From positions 1 to 62,808 of the forward strand of contig JARRNJ010000022.1 in NCBI GenBank assembly GCA_037385045.1: DNA of 62,808 nucleotides. Reading direction: 5' to 3'. Shown piece by piece: positions 52,708 to 61,241 of the stretch; within the stretch, counting starts at the first letter, position 1; each line of letters opens with the position of its first letter. The notes below the pieces were generated by a model, which was not told the origin of the DNA, made no database searches, and saw only the letters and a list, made by a program, of their open reading frames with translations. The position numbers were made by a program, and so were the translations under genes. The stretch is from JARRNJ01 sp037385045. Lineage in GTDB: Bacteria > Pseudomonadota > Gammaproteobacteria > JASBUN01.

Positions 52708-53745
52708 CTATTTCTTCTTTGGGCCCTTCTTTCGAGCCCGCCCCGCTTTGGCCCGGGCGGTTGCCTTCTTCTTGGCCGGTGCCTTCTTCTTGGCCGGTGC
52801 CTTCTTCTTCGCCGGTGCCTTCTTCTTGGCCGGTGCCTTCTTCTTGGCCGGTGCCTTCTTCTTGGCCGGTGCCTTCTTCTTGGCTGGCGCCTTCTTCTTG
52901 GCCGGTGCCTCCTTCTTCGCCGGTGCCTTCTCCACCGCCGCAATGACTCCCGGCGCGACTTCCGGGCTCGGCCCGGTTGCCTGGGCACTCTCCTCCACGT
53001 CACCCTGAGCCTGACGGGCGGTCGCCATCACCATCTTCTCCAAATCCTCGAGGGTCGGCGCTTCCCCCGCCCCCGGTTCGGCAACCACCTCTTCCTCCTC
53101 GATGGATTCCACGACGCTGCGCACCGCCTGGAAAATGTCGCGGATTTCGCCCACGCCTTGTACGGTGCGCAGCTTGCCCTGTTCGCGGTAGTAATCAATG
53201 ACGGGCCGGGTCTGGCTGTCATAGACCCGCAATCGGTTGCTGATGGTTTCTTCGTTGTCGTCGGCCCGGTGCCGCAGGTTGCCTCCGCAAATATCACATT
53301 GCCCGTCAATTTTCGGGGGCGATGTAAAAATATTGTAAACTTGGCCGCAGGACACGCAGGTACGGCGACCGGTCATGCGCTCCATCAGCTCCTCGTAGTC
53401 GACATCCACCAGCAGAGCCAGCTGCAGCGGGCGCGCCATCTCGCCTAACAGACTGTCCAGGGCCTGGGCCTGGGCGACGTTGCGGGGAAAACCGTCGAGA
53501 ACAAAGCCAGCGGAGGTATCCCGTTCGGCCAATCGTTCACGGATCATGGCCAGCACCAATTCATCGGATACCAGCTGGCCGGCGTCCATCGCCGCCTTGG
53601 CCTGACGCCCCAGGTAGGTTTCCGCCTCGACCGCGGCGCGCAGCAGGTCTCCGGTGGAAATCTGTGGAATTCCGAACTCTTTCACCAGCAGCTTCGCCTG
53701 GGTACCTTTGCCTGAACCTGGCGCGCCGAGCAACACTATCCTCAT
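52708..53745 (-). CDS. adk: Adenylate kinase with long histone-H1-like Lys/Ala/Pro tail
   Basis: Interconverts ATP + AMP and 2 ADP. From the ATG at 53745 (GAGGT upstream), residues ~1-215 are a normal long-lid adenylate kinase: P-loop GAPGSGKGT at 7-15, DGFPRN, and a zinc-type lid with CVSCG and CDICGG. Past the family's usual end the protein continues for about 130 residues: an acidic linker (IEEEEVVAEPG), then nine tandem APAKKK/E hexapeptides and a terminal ARAKAGRARKKGPKKK-like basic tail, total 345 aa. The tail resembles histone-H1-like/AlgP proteins and should bind nucleic acid or polyanions. I know of no described role for such a fusion. Confidence 0.92.
   Translation of the reverse strand: MRIVLLGAPGSGKGTQAKLLVKEFGIPQISTGDLLRAAVEAETYLGRQAKAAMDAGQLVSDELVLAMIRERLAERDTSAGFVLDGFPRNVAQAQALDSLLGEMARPLQLALLVDVDYEELMERMTGRRTCVSCGQVYNIFTSPPKIDGQCDICGGNLRHRADDNEETISNRLRVYDSQTRPVIDYYREQGKLRTVQGVGEIRDIFQAVRSVVESIEEEEVVAEPGAGEAPTLEDLEKMVMATARQAQGDVEESAQATGPSPEVAPGVIAAVEKAPAKKEAPAKKKAPAKKKAPAKKKAPAKKKAPAKKKAPAKKKAPAKKKAPAKKKATARAKAGRARKKGPKKK
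52765..52926 (-). repeat. Nine tandem 18-bp repeats inside adk
   Basis: Nine contiguous 18-bp units (consensus on the plus strand CTTCTTCTTGGCCGGTGC) encode eight copies of APAKKK and one APAKKE. Units differ by only one or two bases, so the array is recent or kept uniform by slippage or recombination, and its length may vary between strains. Confidence 0.95.
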
Positions 53746-54000
53746 GGTTTTCGACCTCATTCCCATGTTTTTGTTGGTTTTTATTAACACCGACAATTCT
53801 GCGGTCGGTACCCCTTTTAAGATTGTTACATGGGCCTATACAATAATTTGCATGGCCCGGGTGCCCGTACTGCGATTAAGCTACCCTCTTCCGCCGGCTC
53901 AAGTCAACGAACCTTATGATGTAAATCGGATTTTGGGCTACGCTTCAGGTCCGATCGAGTCGCCTCCGGCGGAGGTCGACCATAACCGTGGTGTGCTTCC

Positions 54001-54351
54001 ATGAGCCAGATTGCCGATTTCAGCGACAGCGAGATGTGGACCATCGACACCACGCTGCGCGAGCGCTACGGTGAGCCGGTGCCGGTGGAACTGGCCGAAA
54101 GCGAAATCCGTGTGCGCTCCAGTGACCGCGAACTCACCACCTGCCCCATTGCCTACTGGGAACGTGATGGTTGTCACTTCGTGGTGATCAAATGCGGTGA
54201 TCGGTGCTACCGTTGCCAGTTCTTCTACCGCATCCACCAGCAGTACGGCACCGGTATCAAGGAATACGACGACCTGGCGGAATGCGTCGTCACCCTCCTG
54301 CAGGCCCAGGCCGACCACGAACGGGACCAGCGCAGCCAGGCAAATAACTGA
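54001..54351 (+). CDS. Uncharacterised 116-aa Cys-containing protein
   Basis: Family not recognised. Five cysteines occur: one in TTCPIAYW, one in DGCHF, and three in the segment KCGDRCYRCQFF, which contains CxxC and could bind metal. The rest is acidic, with a helical C-terminus (YDDLAECVVTLLQAQ). It is divergent from adk and 99 nt upstream of pfp, so it may belong to the same energy-metabolism block. The start lacks a clear ribosome site. Confidence 0.7.
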   Translation: MSQIADFSDSEMWTIDTTLRERYGEPVPVELAESEIRVRSSDRELTTCPIAYWERDGCHFVVIKCGDRCYRCQFFYRIHQQYGTGIKEYDDLAECVVTLLQAQADHERDQRSQANN

Positions 54352-54450
54352 TTGGCAAAAAATAATCGATTGGTCACCGCAACGCCCGGTGACCGTCAAA
54401 GGAAATCACTCATACCCATGTTGGCAATCCAATAAGGAGAGGAATCGGAA

Positions 54451-55728
54451 ATGGCGAAACAAACGGCGCCCAAAAATGCGTTTTATGCCCAGTCCGGCGG
54501 CGTCACCGCGGTGATCAATGCCTCGGCCTGCGGCCTCATCGAAACGGCGCGCAAGCATTCCAACAAGATCGGCAAGGTCTATGCCGGCCGCAACGGCATT
54601 ATCGGCGCCTTGACCGAGGACCTCATCGACACCAGCAAAGAGTCGGCCAGCGCCATCGCCGGCCTGCGGCACACACCATCGGGTGCGTTCGGCTCGTGCC
54701 GCTACAAACTCAAGAGCGTGGAACAGAACCGGCGCGAGTATGAGCGCCTGATCGAGGTGTTCGAGGCCCACAACATCGGGTATTTCTTCTACAACGGCGG
54801 CGGCGACTCCGCCGACACCTGCCTCAAAGTCTCGCAATTGTCGGAAACGTTGGGCTACCCCATCCAGGCCATTCATGTCCCGAAGACGGTCGACAACGAT
54901 CTGCCGATCACGGACAACTGCCCCGGTTTCGGGTCGGTGGCCAAGTACATCGCCGTCTCCACACGCGAGGCGAGCTTTGATGTCGCGTCCATGGCCAAGA
55001 CCTCCACCAAGGTGTTTGTGATCGAGGTCATGGGCCGCCACGCCGGCTGGATCGCGGCCGCCGGCGGGCTCGCTTCGAGCGCGGACTGCGAAATTCCCAT
55101 CGTGATCCTGTTCCCCGAAGTGACCTTCGACAAGGACAAATTCCTGGCCAAGGTCAACCGGTTGGTGAAGAAGTTCGGCTACTGCTCGGTGGTCGTCTCC
55201 GAAGGCGTGAAAGGCCCGGACGGCAAGTTCCTGGCCGACCAAGGCCTGCGCGACGCGTTCGGCCACGCCCAGCTGGGCGGCGTGGCGCCCGTGGTCGCCA
55301 ACATCATCAAGGACGGCCTCGGGCTCAAATATCATTGGGCGGTGGCGGACTACCTGCAGCGCGCCGCCCGCCACGTCGCCTCCAAGACCGACGTGGACAT
55401 GGCTTACGCCATGGGCAAGGCGGCCGTGCAGTTCGCCCTGCAGGGGCACAACTCGGTCATGCCCACGGTGGAGCGGTTGTCGGACAAGCCCTTCAAGTGG
55501 AAGGTGGGCATGGCGCCGCTGGACCAGGTGGCCAACGTGGAAAAAATGATGCCCAAGAACTTCATCACCCGCGACGGGTTCGGCATCACCCAGAAGTGCC
55601 GGGACTACATGGAACCGCTGATCAAGGGCGAGGACTATCCGCCATACCGCAACGGGCTGCCCCGCTACGTGCGGCTGAAGAATGTCCCGGTGAAGAAGCA
55701 ACTGAACAAGAAGTTCGACCTGAAATAG
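54451..55728 (+). CDS. pfp: Pyrophosphate-dependent 6-phosphofructokinase
   Basis: Reversible phosphorylation of fructose-6-phosphate with PPi as donor; the back reaction makes PPi in gluconeogenesis or the Calvin cycle. The 425-aa protein has GGGDSADT at the phosphoryl-donor site and PKTVDND, where the lysine replaces the glycine of ATP enzymes, which is the accepted mark of PPi specificity. AAGGAG precedes the ATG. It sits with a membrane and a soluble pyrophosphatase. Confidence 0.93.
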   Translation: MAKQTAPKNAFYAQSGGVTAVINASACGLIETARKHSNKIGKVYAGRNGIIGALTEDLIDTSKESASAIAGLRHTPSGAFGSCRYKLKSVEQNRREYERLIEVFEAHNIGYFFYNGGGDSADTCLKVSQLSETLGYPIQAIHVPKTVDNDLPITDNCPGFGSVAKYIAVSTREASFDVASMAKTSTKVFVIEVMGRHAGWIAAAGGLASSADCEIPIVILFPEVTFDKDKFLAKVNRLVKKFGYCSVVVSEGVKGPDGKFLADQGLRDAFGHAQLGGVAPVVANIIKDGLGLKYHWAVADYLQRAARHVASKTDVDMAYAMGKAAVQFALQGHNSVMPTVERLSDKPFKWKVGMAPLDQVANVEKMMPKNFITRDGFGITQKCRDYMEPLIKGEDYPPYRNGLPRYVRLKNVPVKKQLNKKFDLK

Positions 55729-55744
55729 CACCGACACACTGAGA

Positions 55745-55769
55745 GGGGACCTGCGCGTCCCCTTTTTTT
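55745..55769 (+). terminator. Intrinsic terminator after pfp
   Basis: GGGGAC, six-base loop, GTCCCC, then TTTTTTT. It starts 17 nt after the pfp stop and separates pfp from the small gene and hppA. Confidence 0.9.
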
Positions 55770-55789
55770 ATCAATCACGGGAGGCGCTG

Positions 55790-55984
55790 TTGACCCTGGA
55801 AAAGGCCCATGAGCTGCTGGCGGTTCAAGCCGGCCTCGGCGGCGGCTACAACCGCAATTCCGCCAAGCTGATCCTCGCGGAGGTGCAGCGCGAACACGGG
55901 CAGGACGCCGTGGACCGCCTGATCCGCGACCTGGACCTTGAGCGCGTGTTCGGCTTCTCCCCGGGGACGGACTTTGGCGGCTGA
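55790..55984 (+). CDS. Small uncharacterised protein, 64 aa
   Basis: A TTG start preceded by GGGAGG at 6-nt spacing gives a 64-aa soluble, helical protein rich in Leu, Glu and Gly, with GLGGGYNRNSAKLILAEV at its centre and a Gly-Phe-rich C-terminus (VFGFSPGTDFGG). It lies between the pfp terminator and hppA. The good ribosome site and codon use support a real gene; the function is unknown. Confidence 0.7.
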   Translation: MTLEKAHELLAVQAGLGGGYNRNSAKLILAEVQREHGQDAVDRLIRDLDLERVFGFSPGTDFGG

Positions 55985-56011
55985 GACGACCCTGACCGGA
56001 ACCGCCAAGCG

Positions 56012-56035
56012 GGCGGCCCGGGCGACCGGGCCGCC
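56012..56035 (+). other. 10-bp GC hairpin with GNRA tetraloop in the hppA leader
   Basis: GGCGGCCCGG, loop GCGA, CCGGGCCGCC. The perfect stem with a GNRA loop lies 115 nt before the hppA ATG. No T-run follows, so it is more likely an mRNA structure than a terminator. Confidence 0.5.
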
Positions 56036-56149
56036 TGCCCCCGAACCCGCGGCAACAGATGGCCCGATGCCGGTCAAGCAGCATGCCGGAGCCGGGCCCC
56101 AGGTTTCGGAAACCCGATAAGAACGAAGCGAAAAGCATAGGAGTTTCAT

Positions 56150-58165
56150 ATGACAACCGGTTTGATCATCGCCCTGGCCTGCGCCATCCTGGCCATCGTG
56201 TACGGCGCATTCTCGGTGGGTTGGGTTCTTTCACGCCCTTCCGGCAGCGAGCGCATGCAGGAAATCGGCCGCGCCATCCAGGAAGGGGCCTCGGCCTATC
56301 TCAACCGCCAGTACCGCACCATTGCGCTGGTCGGCATCATCCTGTTTTTCATCATCGCTTTCGGCCTGGGGAGCTGGGCGACGGCGTTCGGCTTCGCCAT
56401 CGGCTCGATCCTGTCGGGTGCGGCGGGCTACATCGGCATGAACGTCTCCGTGCGGGCCAATGTGCGCACCGCCCAGGCGGCCCATGACGGCATCAATGCC
56501 GCGCTGAAGGTCGCTTTCCGCGGCGGCGCCATCACCGGGATGCTGGTGGTGGGCCTGGCCCTGCTGGGTGTCACCGGTTACTACTGGATCCTCCTATCCA
56601 TGGGCATACCGAACGCACTGCAACACATGGTGGGCCTGGCCTTCGGCAGCTCGCTGATTTCCATCTTCGCCCGGCTGGGCGGCGGCATCTTCACCAAGGG
56701 CGCCGACGTGGGCGCGGACCTGGTAGGCAAGGTGGAGGCCGGCATTCCGGAGGACGACCCCCGCAATCCCGCCGTGATCGCCGACAACGTCGGTGACAAT
56801 GTGGGCGATTGCGCCGGCATGGCCGCCGACTTGTTCGAAACCTATGCGGTAACCGTGGTCGCCACCATGGTGCTCGGCGGGCTGATCCTGAAGCACGCCG
56901 GCGCGGCGGCCGTCACCTACCCGCTGGTGCTGGGCGGGGTCTCCATCGTGGCCTCCATTGTCGGCACCTTCTTCGTGCGGGCCCGCGAGGGCGGCAAGAT
57001 CATGAACGCCCTGTACCGCGGCCTGCTGGTGGCCGGCGTGCTGGCGGCCATCGGCTTTTACCCGGTAACCCACTGGATGATGGCCGGCAACGGAACGTAC
57101 TCCGTCCTGCAGCTGTATGTCGCCTCGCTCATCGGCCTGGCCCTGACCGGCGCCCTGGTGGTGATCACCGAGTACTACACCGCCACCGAGTTCGCGCCGG
57201 TCCGGCATATCGCCGAGGCCTCGACCACGGGCCACGGCACCAACGTGATCGCCGGTTTGGGCGTATCGATGAAATCCACTGCGGCGCCGGTGCTGGCCAT
57301 CGCCGCCAGCATCTGGGGCGCCTATGCGGCGGCGGGCCTGTACGGAATCGCCATCGCCGTGACCGCCATGCTGTCCATGACCGGCATCATCGTCGCTCTG
57401 GACGCCTACGGGCCGATCACCGACAACGCCGGCGGCATCGCGGAGATGGCCGAGCTGCCCGACGAGATCCGCGGCATCACCGACCCCCTGGACGCGGTGG
57501 GCAACACCACCAAGGCCGTAACCAAAGGTTATGCCATCGGCTCCGCTGGCCTGGCCGCGCTGGTGCTGTTCGCCGACTATACCCACGGTCTTGCCGCGGA
57601 AGGCCAACACCTGACTTTCGACCTGTCCGACCACATGGTGATCATCGGACTGTTCATCGGCGGCCTGGTGCCCTATCTGTTCGGGGCCATGGCCATGGAG
57701 GCGGTGGGCCGCGCCGCCGGCGGTATCGTGCGTGAGGTGCGGCGGCAGTTCCGTGAAATCCCCGGCATCATGGAGCACAAGGCCAAGCCCGACTACTCGC
57801 GGGCAGTGGACATGCTGACCAAGTCGGCGATCAAGGAAATGATCATTCCTTCGCTGCTTCCGGTGCTGGTGCCGATCGTCGTCGGCCTGACGCTCGGGCC
57901 CAAGGCCCTGGGCGGCCTGCTGCTGGGCACCATCGTCACTGGGTTGTTCGTCGCCATCTCCATGACCACCGGCGGCGGCGCCTGGGACAACGCCAAGAAA
58001 TACATCGAGGACGGCAACTACGGCGGCAAAGGCTCCGAAGCCCACAAGGCGGCGGTCACCGGCGATACCGTCGGCGATCCCTACAAGGACACCGCCGGTC
58101 CCGCGGTGAACCCGCTGATCAAGATCATCAACATCGTGGCGCTGCTGATCGTTCCCCTGCTTTAA
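56150..58165 (+). CDS. hppA: H+-translocating membrane pyrophosphatase, K+-independent type
   Basis: Hydrolyses PPi and pumps protons across the inner membrane. The 671-aa protein has about 16 membrane helices and the active-site segments GADVGADLVGKVE, DNVGDNVGDCAGM and, near the C-terminus, GDTVGDPYKDTAGPA. The K+-independence marker is present: lysine in GNTTKAVTKG where K+-dependent enzymes have alanine. A soluble pyrophosphatase gene follows. Confidence 0.97.
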   Translation: MTTGLIIALACAILAIVYGAFSVGWVLSRPSGSERMQEIGRAIQEGASAYLNRQYRTIALVGIILFFIIAFGLGSWATAFGFAIGSILSGAAGYIGMNVSVRANVRTAQAAHDGINAALKVAFRGGAITGMLVVGLALLGVTGYYWILLSMGIPNALQHMVGLAFGSSLISIFARLGGGIFTKGADVGADLVGKVEAGIPEDDPRNPAVIADNVGDNVGDCAGMAADLFETYAVTVVATMVLGGLILKHAGAAAVTYPLVLGGVSIVASIVGTFFVRAREGGKIMNALYRGLLVAGVLAAIGFYPVTHWMMAGNGTYSVLQLYVASLIGLALTGALVVITEYYTATEFAPVRHIAEASTTGHGTNVIAGLGVSMKSTAAPVLAIAASIWGAYAAAGLYGIAIAVTAMLSMTGIIVALDAYGPITDNAGGIAEMAELPDEIRGITDPLDAVGNTTKAVTKGYAIGSAGLAALVLFADYTHGLAAEGQHLTFDLSDHMVIIGLFIGGLVPYLFGAMAMEAVGRAAGGIVREVRRQFREIPGIMEHKAKPDYSRAVDMLTKSAIKEMIIPSLLPVLVPIVVGLTLGPKALGGLLLGTIVTGLFVAISMTTGGGAWDNAKKYIEDGNYGGKGSEAHKAAVTGDTVGDPYKDTAGPAVNPLIKIINIVALLIVPLL

Positions 58166-58195
58166 TCCCGGCGGCGGGCATTTCGTTCCACCTCA

Positions 58196-58217
58196 GGGGC
58201 CGGTATAATCCGGCCCC
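58196..58217 (+). promoter_or_regulatory. TATAAT inside an 8-bp GC palindrome upstream of ppa
   Basis: GGGGCCGG - TATAAT - CCGGCCCC: a perfect -10 hexamer occupies the loop of a perfect inverted repeat, 44 nt before the ppa ATG. A clear -35 is not visible (TTTCGT at 17-bp spacing). The palindrome could be an operator over the -10, or an hppA mRNA 3' hairpin. Confidence 0.45.
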
Positions 58218-58261
58218 TTATCGTTTGCCTTTCCCCAAACATATCCAAATCGAGACCTGCC

Positions 58262-58810
58262 ATGAATCTGGACCGAGTGACATCCGGCCGGGATGTTCCC
58301 AACGACGTCAACGTCATCATCGAAATCCCCTCCCACAGCGATCCGGTCAAATACGAGGTGGATAAGGAAACCGGCGCCATGTTCGTGGACCGCTTCATGA
58401 ACACGGCCATGCACTACCCGTGCAACTACGGCTACGTGCCCCACACGCTGTCCAAGGACGGTGATCCGGTGGACGTCTTGGTCGCCACGCCGGTGCCACT
58501 GATCAGCGGCTCGGTGATCCGCTGCCGGCCGGTGGGGCTGCTGAAGATGACCGACGAATCGGGTGATGACGCCAAGGTGTTGGCGGTGCCCGTGGACAAG
58601 CTCTGCCGCCTGTACCGGAACGTGCGCGATATCGGCGACGTGCGGCCGGAGCTGCTGGAACAGATCGCCCACTTCTTCGAGCACTACAAGGACCTGGACG
58701 AAGGCAAATGGGTGCGCGTCGAGGGCTGGCGCGATATCGAGGAAGCCAAGTCCGAGATCATTTCCAGCGTCGAGCTGTACAAATCGGCGCCCGAGAAGCC
58801 GCATTTCTGA
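58262..58810 (+). CDS. ppa: Inorganic pyrophosphatase (family I)
   Basis: Soluble Mg-dependent hydrolysis of PPi to phosphate. The 182-aa protein has the family signature DGDPVDVLV (metal-binding aspartates), the YPCNYGYVPHTL segment and the C-terminal KWVRVEGW block, with the standard bacterial length. It is encoded 96 nt after hppA, so the cell has both an energy-conserving and a dissipating pyrophosphatase side by side. Confidence 0.97.
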   Translation: MNLDRVTSGRDVPNDVNVIIEIPSHSDPVKYEVDKETGAMFVDRFMNTAMHYPCNYGYVPHTLSKDGDPVDVLVATPVPLISGSVIRCRPVGLLKMTDESGDDAKVLAVPVDKLCRLYRNVRDIGDVRPELLEQIAHFFEHYKDLDEGKWVRVEGWRDIEEAKSEIISSVELYKSAPEKPHF

Positions 58811-58866
58811 ACCCAACCGACCGGCTGCGCGCGGCGCCGGGCGCCGCGCTGCCGAATAGCCCAGCC

Positions 58867-59412
58867 ATGAAGGTCTGCATTCTTTCCGACAGCCACGACA
58901 ATCGGGCTCTGCTGGAAACAGCGGTGGCCGATGCCAAACCCCGCGGAGCCGAAGCGGTCTTGCACTGCGGGGATGTGGTGGCGCCCAGTACCCTGAGCGT
59001 GATTCAACCGTTCGGGCTGCCGGTGCACGTCATCCACGGCAACAACACCGGCGATCTCTACGTCCTGACCCGCATGTCCCACCGTCCCGGCGGGCGGCTG
59101 CATTATCACGGCCAGGATGCAGGCCTGGAGTTGGGCGGCCGGCGCATTTTCATGGTCCATTATCCCCACTATGCCCGCGCCATGGCGGTCACCGGCGACT
59201 GGGACCTGGTCTGCTGCGGGCACGATCACGCCGCCCATGTCGAGCACGTCACCACCATCAAGGGCGGGGAAACGGTATTGGTGAATCCGGGAACCGTGGG
59301 TGGGGTCGGTGCGGCCGCGACCTACGTCCTGGGGGACCTGGAATCCATGGCGTTCGAGTTGATCGAGATCGGCGCCCAGGCCCCCAGCACCAGCCCCGCG
59401 TCCGGCGCCTGA
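58867..59412 (+). CDS. YfcE/MJ0936-family metallophosphoesterase
   Basis: The 181-aa calcineurin-like phosphoesterase shows the metal motifs DSHDN (8-12), HCGDVV, HGNNTGD, VHYPHYA and CCGHDH. These match the YfcE group of phosphodiesterases with unknown natural substrates. It starts 56 nt after ppa and is likely co-transcribed. Confidence 0.9.
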   Translation: MKVCILSDSHDNRALLETAVADAKPRGAEAVLHCGDVVAPSTLSVIQPFGLPVHVIHGNNTGDLYVLTRMSHRPGGRLHYHGQDAGLELGGRRIFMVHYPHYARAMAVTGDWDLVCCGHDHAAHVEHVTTIKGGETVLVNPGTVGGVGAAATYVLGDLESMAFELIEIGAQAPSTSPASGA

Positions 59413-59426
59413 CCGCCGGCAAGACA

Positions 59427-59870
59427 TCAACCCTCGCCGGGCGTGTTCTTCTCCACCCAGCGGCCGCCTGATTCCAACTCCTCCTTCTTCCAGAACGGCG
59501 CGTTCGACTTCAGCTCCTCCATGGCATAGCGGCATGCCTCGAACGCCGCCGCCCGGTGCGCCGACCACACCGCCACCAGCACGATGGGCTCGCCGGGGAG
59601 CAGTGACCCGACCCGATGGGCAATGAGGATATCGAGCACTTCCCAGCGGCGCCGGGCCTCGGCCGCGATCTGCTCCAGGTGGCGTTCGGTCATGCCGGGG
59701 TAATGCTCGAGGGTCATGGCCTGCACCGCGTCGCCTTCGTTGAAATCGCGCATCGAGCCCACGAACACCGCCGTGGCCCCGAAGCTGCCGCCGGCGACTT
59801 CCGCCTGCTGGTGTTCGTGCAGCAGCCGCCAGGGATCGAAGGGCTGTTCCAGTATCCTGATCACCATCAC
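59427..59870 (-). CDS. moaE: Molybdopterin synthase catalytic subunit
   Basis: Large subunit of MPT synthase, which inserts dithiolene sulfur into cyclic pyranopterin phosphate. The 147-aa protein has GATAVFVGSMRDFN, LEHYPGM, IAHRVG, HRAAAFEAC and the conserved lysine segment APFWKKE. Its start overlaps the moaD stop by 4 nt; a second ATG follows immediately. Confidence 0.96.
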   Translation of the reverse strand: MMVIRILEQPFDPWRLLHEHQQAEVAGGSFGATAVFVGSMRDFNEGDAVQAMTLEHYPGMTERHLEQIAAEARRRWEVLDILIAHRVGSLLPGEPIVLVAVWSAHRAAAFEACRYAMEELKSNAPFWKKEELESGGRWVEKNTPGEG

Positions 59871-60100
59871 CCACCCGTTACCGGCGGAAAGAACGCGACT
59901 TCGTCACCGTCGTGCACCGCCGCCGACGGCGGCGCATATTCCATGTTGACCGCACACAGGATGTGCTCCGGCAGCGCCTCGCCCGCCGCCGCCCGCACCC
60001 AGACGTCGGCCACGGTGTGCACACCGTCGGCCTCCAGCCGGTCCTGATCGCGCCCCATACGTTCGCGCAACGAGGCGAAATACCTTACCTGAATCGCCAT
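59867..60100 (-). CDS. moaD: Molybdopterin synthase sulfur carrier subunit
   Basis: Ubiquitin-like sulfur carrier of 77 aa ending in the required Gly-Gly (PPVTGG), whose terminal carboxylate becomes a thiocarboxylate. VRYFASLRE at the N-terminus is typical. Overlaps moaE by 4 nt; divergent from moaC. Confidence 0.96.
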   Translation of the reverse strand: MAIQVRYFASLRERMGRDQDRLEADGVHTVADVWVRAAAGEALPEHILCAVNMEYAPPSAAVHDGDEVAFFPPVTGG

Positions 60101-60208
60101 TATCCACCTTCACCCGCGGTCTTCAGCCGACGGCCCACCGCCCCTGCACCCAATTTATAGTAGACTTCGAGGCAAGCACGACACCCCCGCAACCACAAGA
60201 ATCGCGAC

Positions 60209-60685
60209 ATGTCAGAGCTTACCCATTTCAATGCCGCCGGCGAGGCCCACATGGTGGATGTCGGCGACAAACAGGTCACTCACCGGGTCGCTGTGGCCGA
60301 GGGCCGCATCCACATGCAACCGGCCACCCTCGAGCACATCCTCTCGGGCAGCCACAAAAAAGGCGACGTCCTCGGCGTGGCGCGCATCGCCGGTATCATG
60401 GCCGCCAAGAAAACCGCCGACCTGATCCCGCTGTGTCATCCGCTGCCGGTCACCCGGATCGAGATCGACCTGATACCCGAGCCCGCCGACAACCGGGTCC
60501 ATTGTATCACTACGGTGGAAACCCGCGGCCAGACCGGGGTTGAGATGGAGGCGCTGACCGCCACCCAGATCGCCCTGCTGACCATCTACGACATGTGCAA
60601 GGCGGTGGACCGTGGCATGGTCATCACCGGCGTGCAGCTGGTAAAGAAATCCGGCGGCAAGTCCGGAGATTGGACGCGGAAATAA
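60209..60685 (+). CDS. moaC: Cyclic pyranopterin monophosphate synthase
   Basis: Second step of molybdenum cofactor synthesis. The 158-aa protein has all family blocks: MVDVGDK near residue 15, GVARIAGIMAAKKT, LIPLCHPL and VEMEALTA, with the KKSGGKSG C-terminus. No moaA is in the window. Confidence 0.97.
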   Translation: MSELTHFNAAGEAHMVDVGDKQVTHRVAVAEGRIHMQPATLEHILSGSHKKGDVLGVARIAGIMAAKKTADLIPLCHPLPVTRIEIDLIPEPADNRVHCITTVETRGQTGVEMEALTATQIALLTIYDMCKAVDRGMVITGVQLVKKSGGKSGDWTRK

Positions 60686-60725
60686 CCCCCGCCGCGGGCG
60701 GGCACGGCTCCGCGAAGCGGTCGGC

Positions 60726-61094
60726 TCATTGGCTCTGCCGCGCCTGCCGAGCCAGTTGGCCGAGGTGCCCGATCGCCTGCTCGATTTGGTCCCGTTCCTC
60801 GCCGGTAAGTCCCGTGCCACGCTCCAGGGCCAGCCGTACGACGTTGTCGACGGCGCCGGCCGCGGCGCCTACACCGTGTTCGCCGAAGGTGCCCGCCGCC
60901 CCCTTCAGGGTGTGGGCCGCACGAAACAGCGCCTCCAGCTCCGCTTCTCCATGGACCGGCGCCGCACAGCCCCCCCAGCAGCGCTGCAACTCCTCAACCC
61001 GTCGCGGCAGGCTCGCCAGGAATTGGCGGCGAATCTGCCCGACCCGCTGTTCCAGCGCCTGGCGTTTGCGCCGCCGATCCTCGTCGTCGCCCAT
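60726..61094 (-). CDS. Stand-alone Hpt (histidine phosphotransfer) domain protein
   Basis: A 122-aa helical protein with the phosphorylatable histidine H61 in AAHTLKGAAGTFG, the defining Hpt motif. The ATG at 61094 follows GGGAG by 5-6 nt; the longer open frame upstream is not conserved-looking. Hpt proteins shuttle phosphate between hybrid kinases and response regulators. No cognate kinase is nearby, so it is an orphan. Confidence 0.85.
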   Translation of the reverse strand: MGDDEDRRRKRQALEQRVGQIRRQFLASLPRRVEELQRCWGGCAAPVHGEAELEALFRAAHTLKGAAGTFGEHGVGAAAGAVDNVVRLALERGTGLTGEERDQIEQAIGHLGQLARQARQSQ

Positions 61095-61241
61095 GGGAAC
61101 TCCCGTGGTCACCGATGGGCACCGCCCGAAAGTGGACGGCGCCCATGCTTGCGTTGCCTCCAAGTATGGCCGGTGCGGCTGAAAGCGCCCCGGCTTTGGT
61201 ACAATGGCGCCCGAATTCCGCAATGCCGAGGGGATATTCCC

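Noticed and set aside
52765..52926. CRISPR-like or minisatellite array
   Set aside because: The 18-bp units are contiguous without spacers and are a multiple of three inside the adk frame, encoding a hexapeptide repeat.
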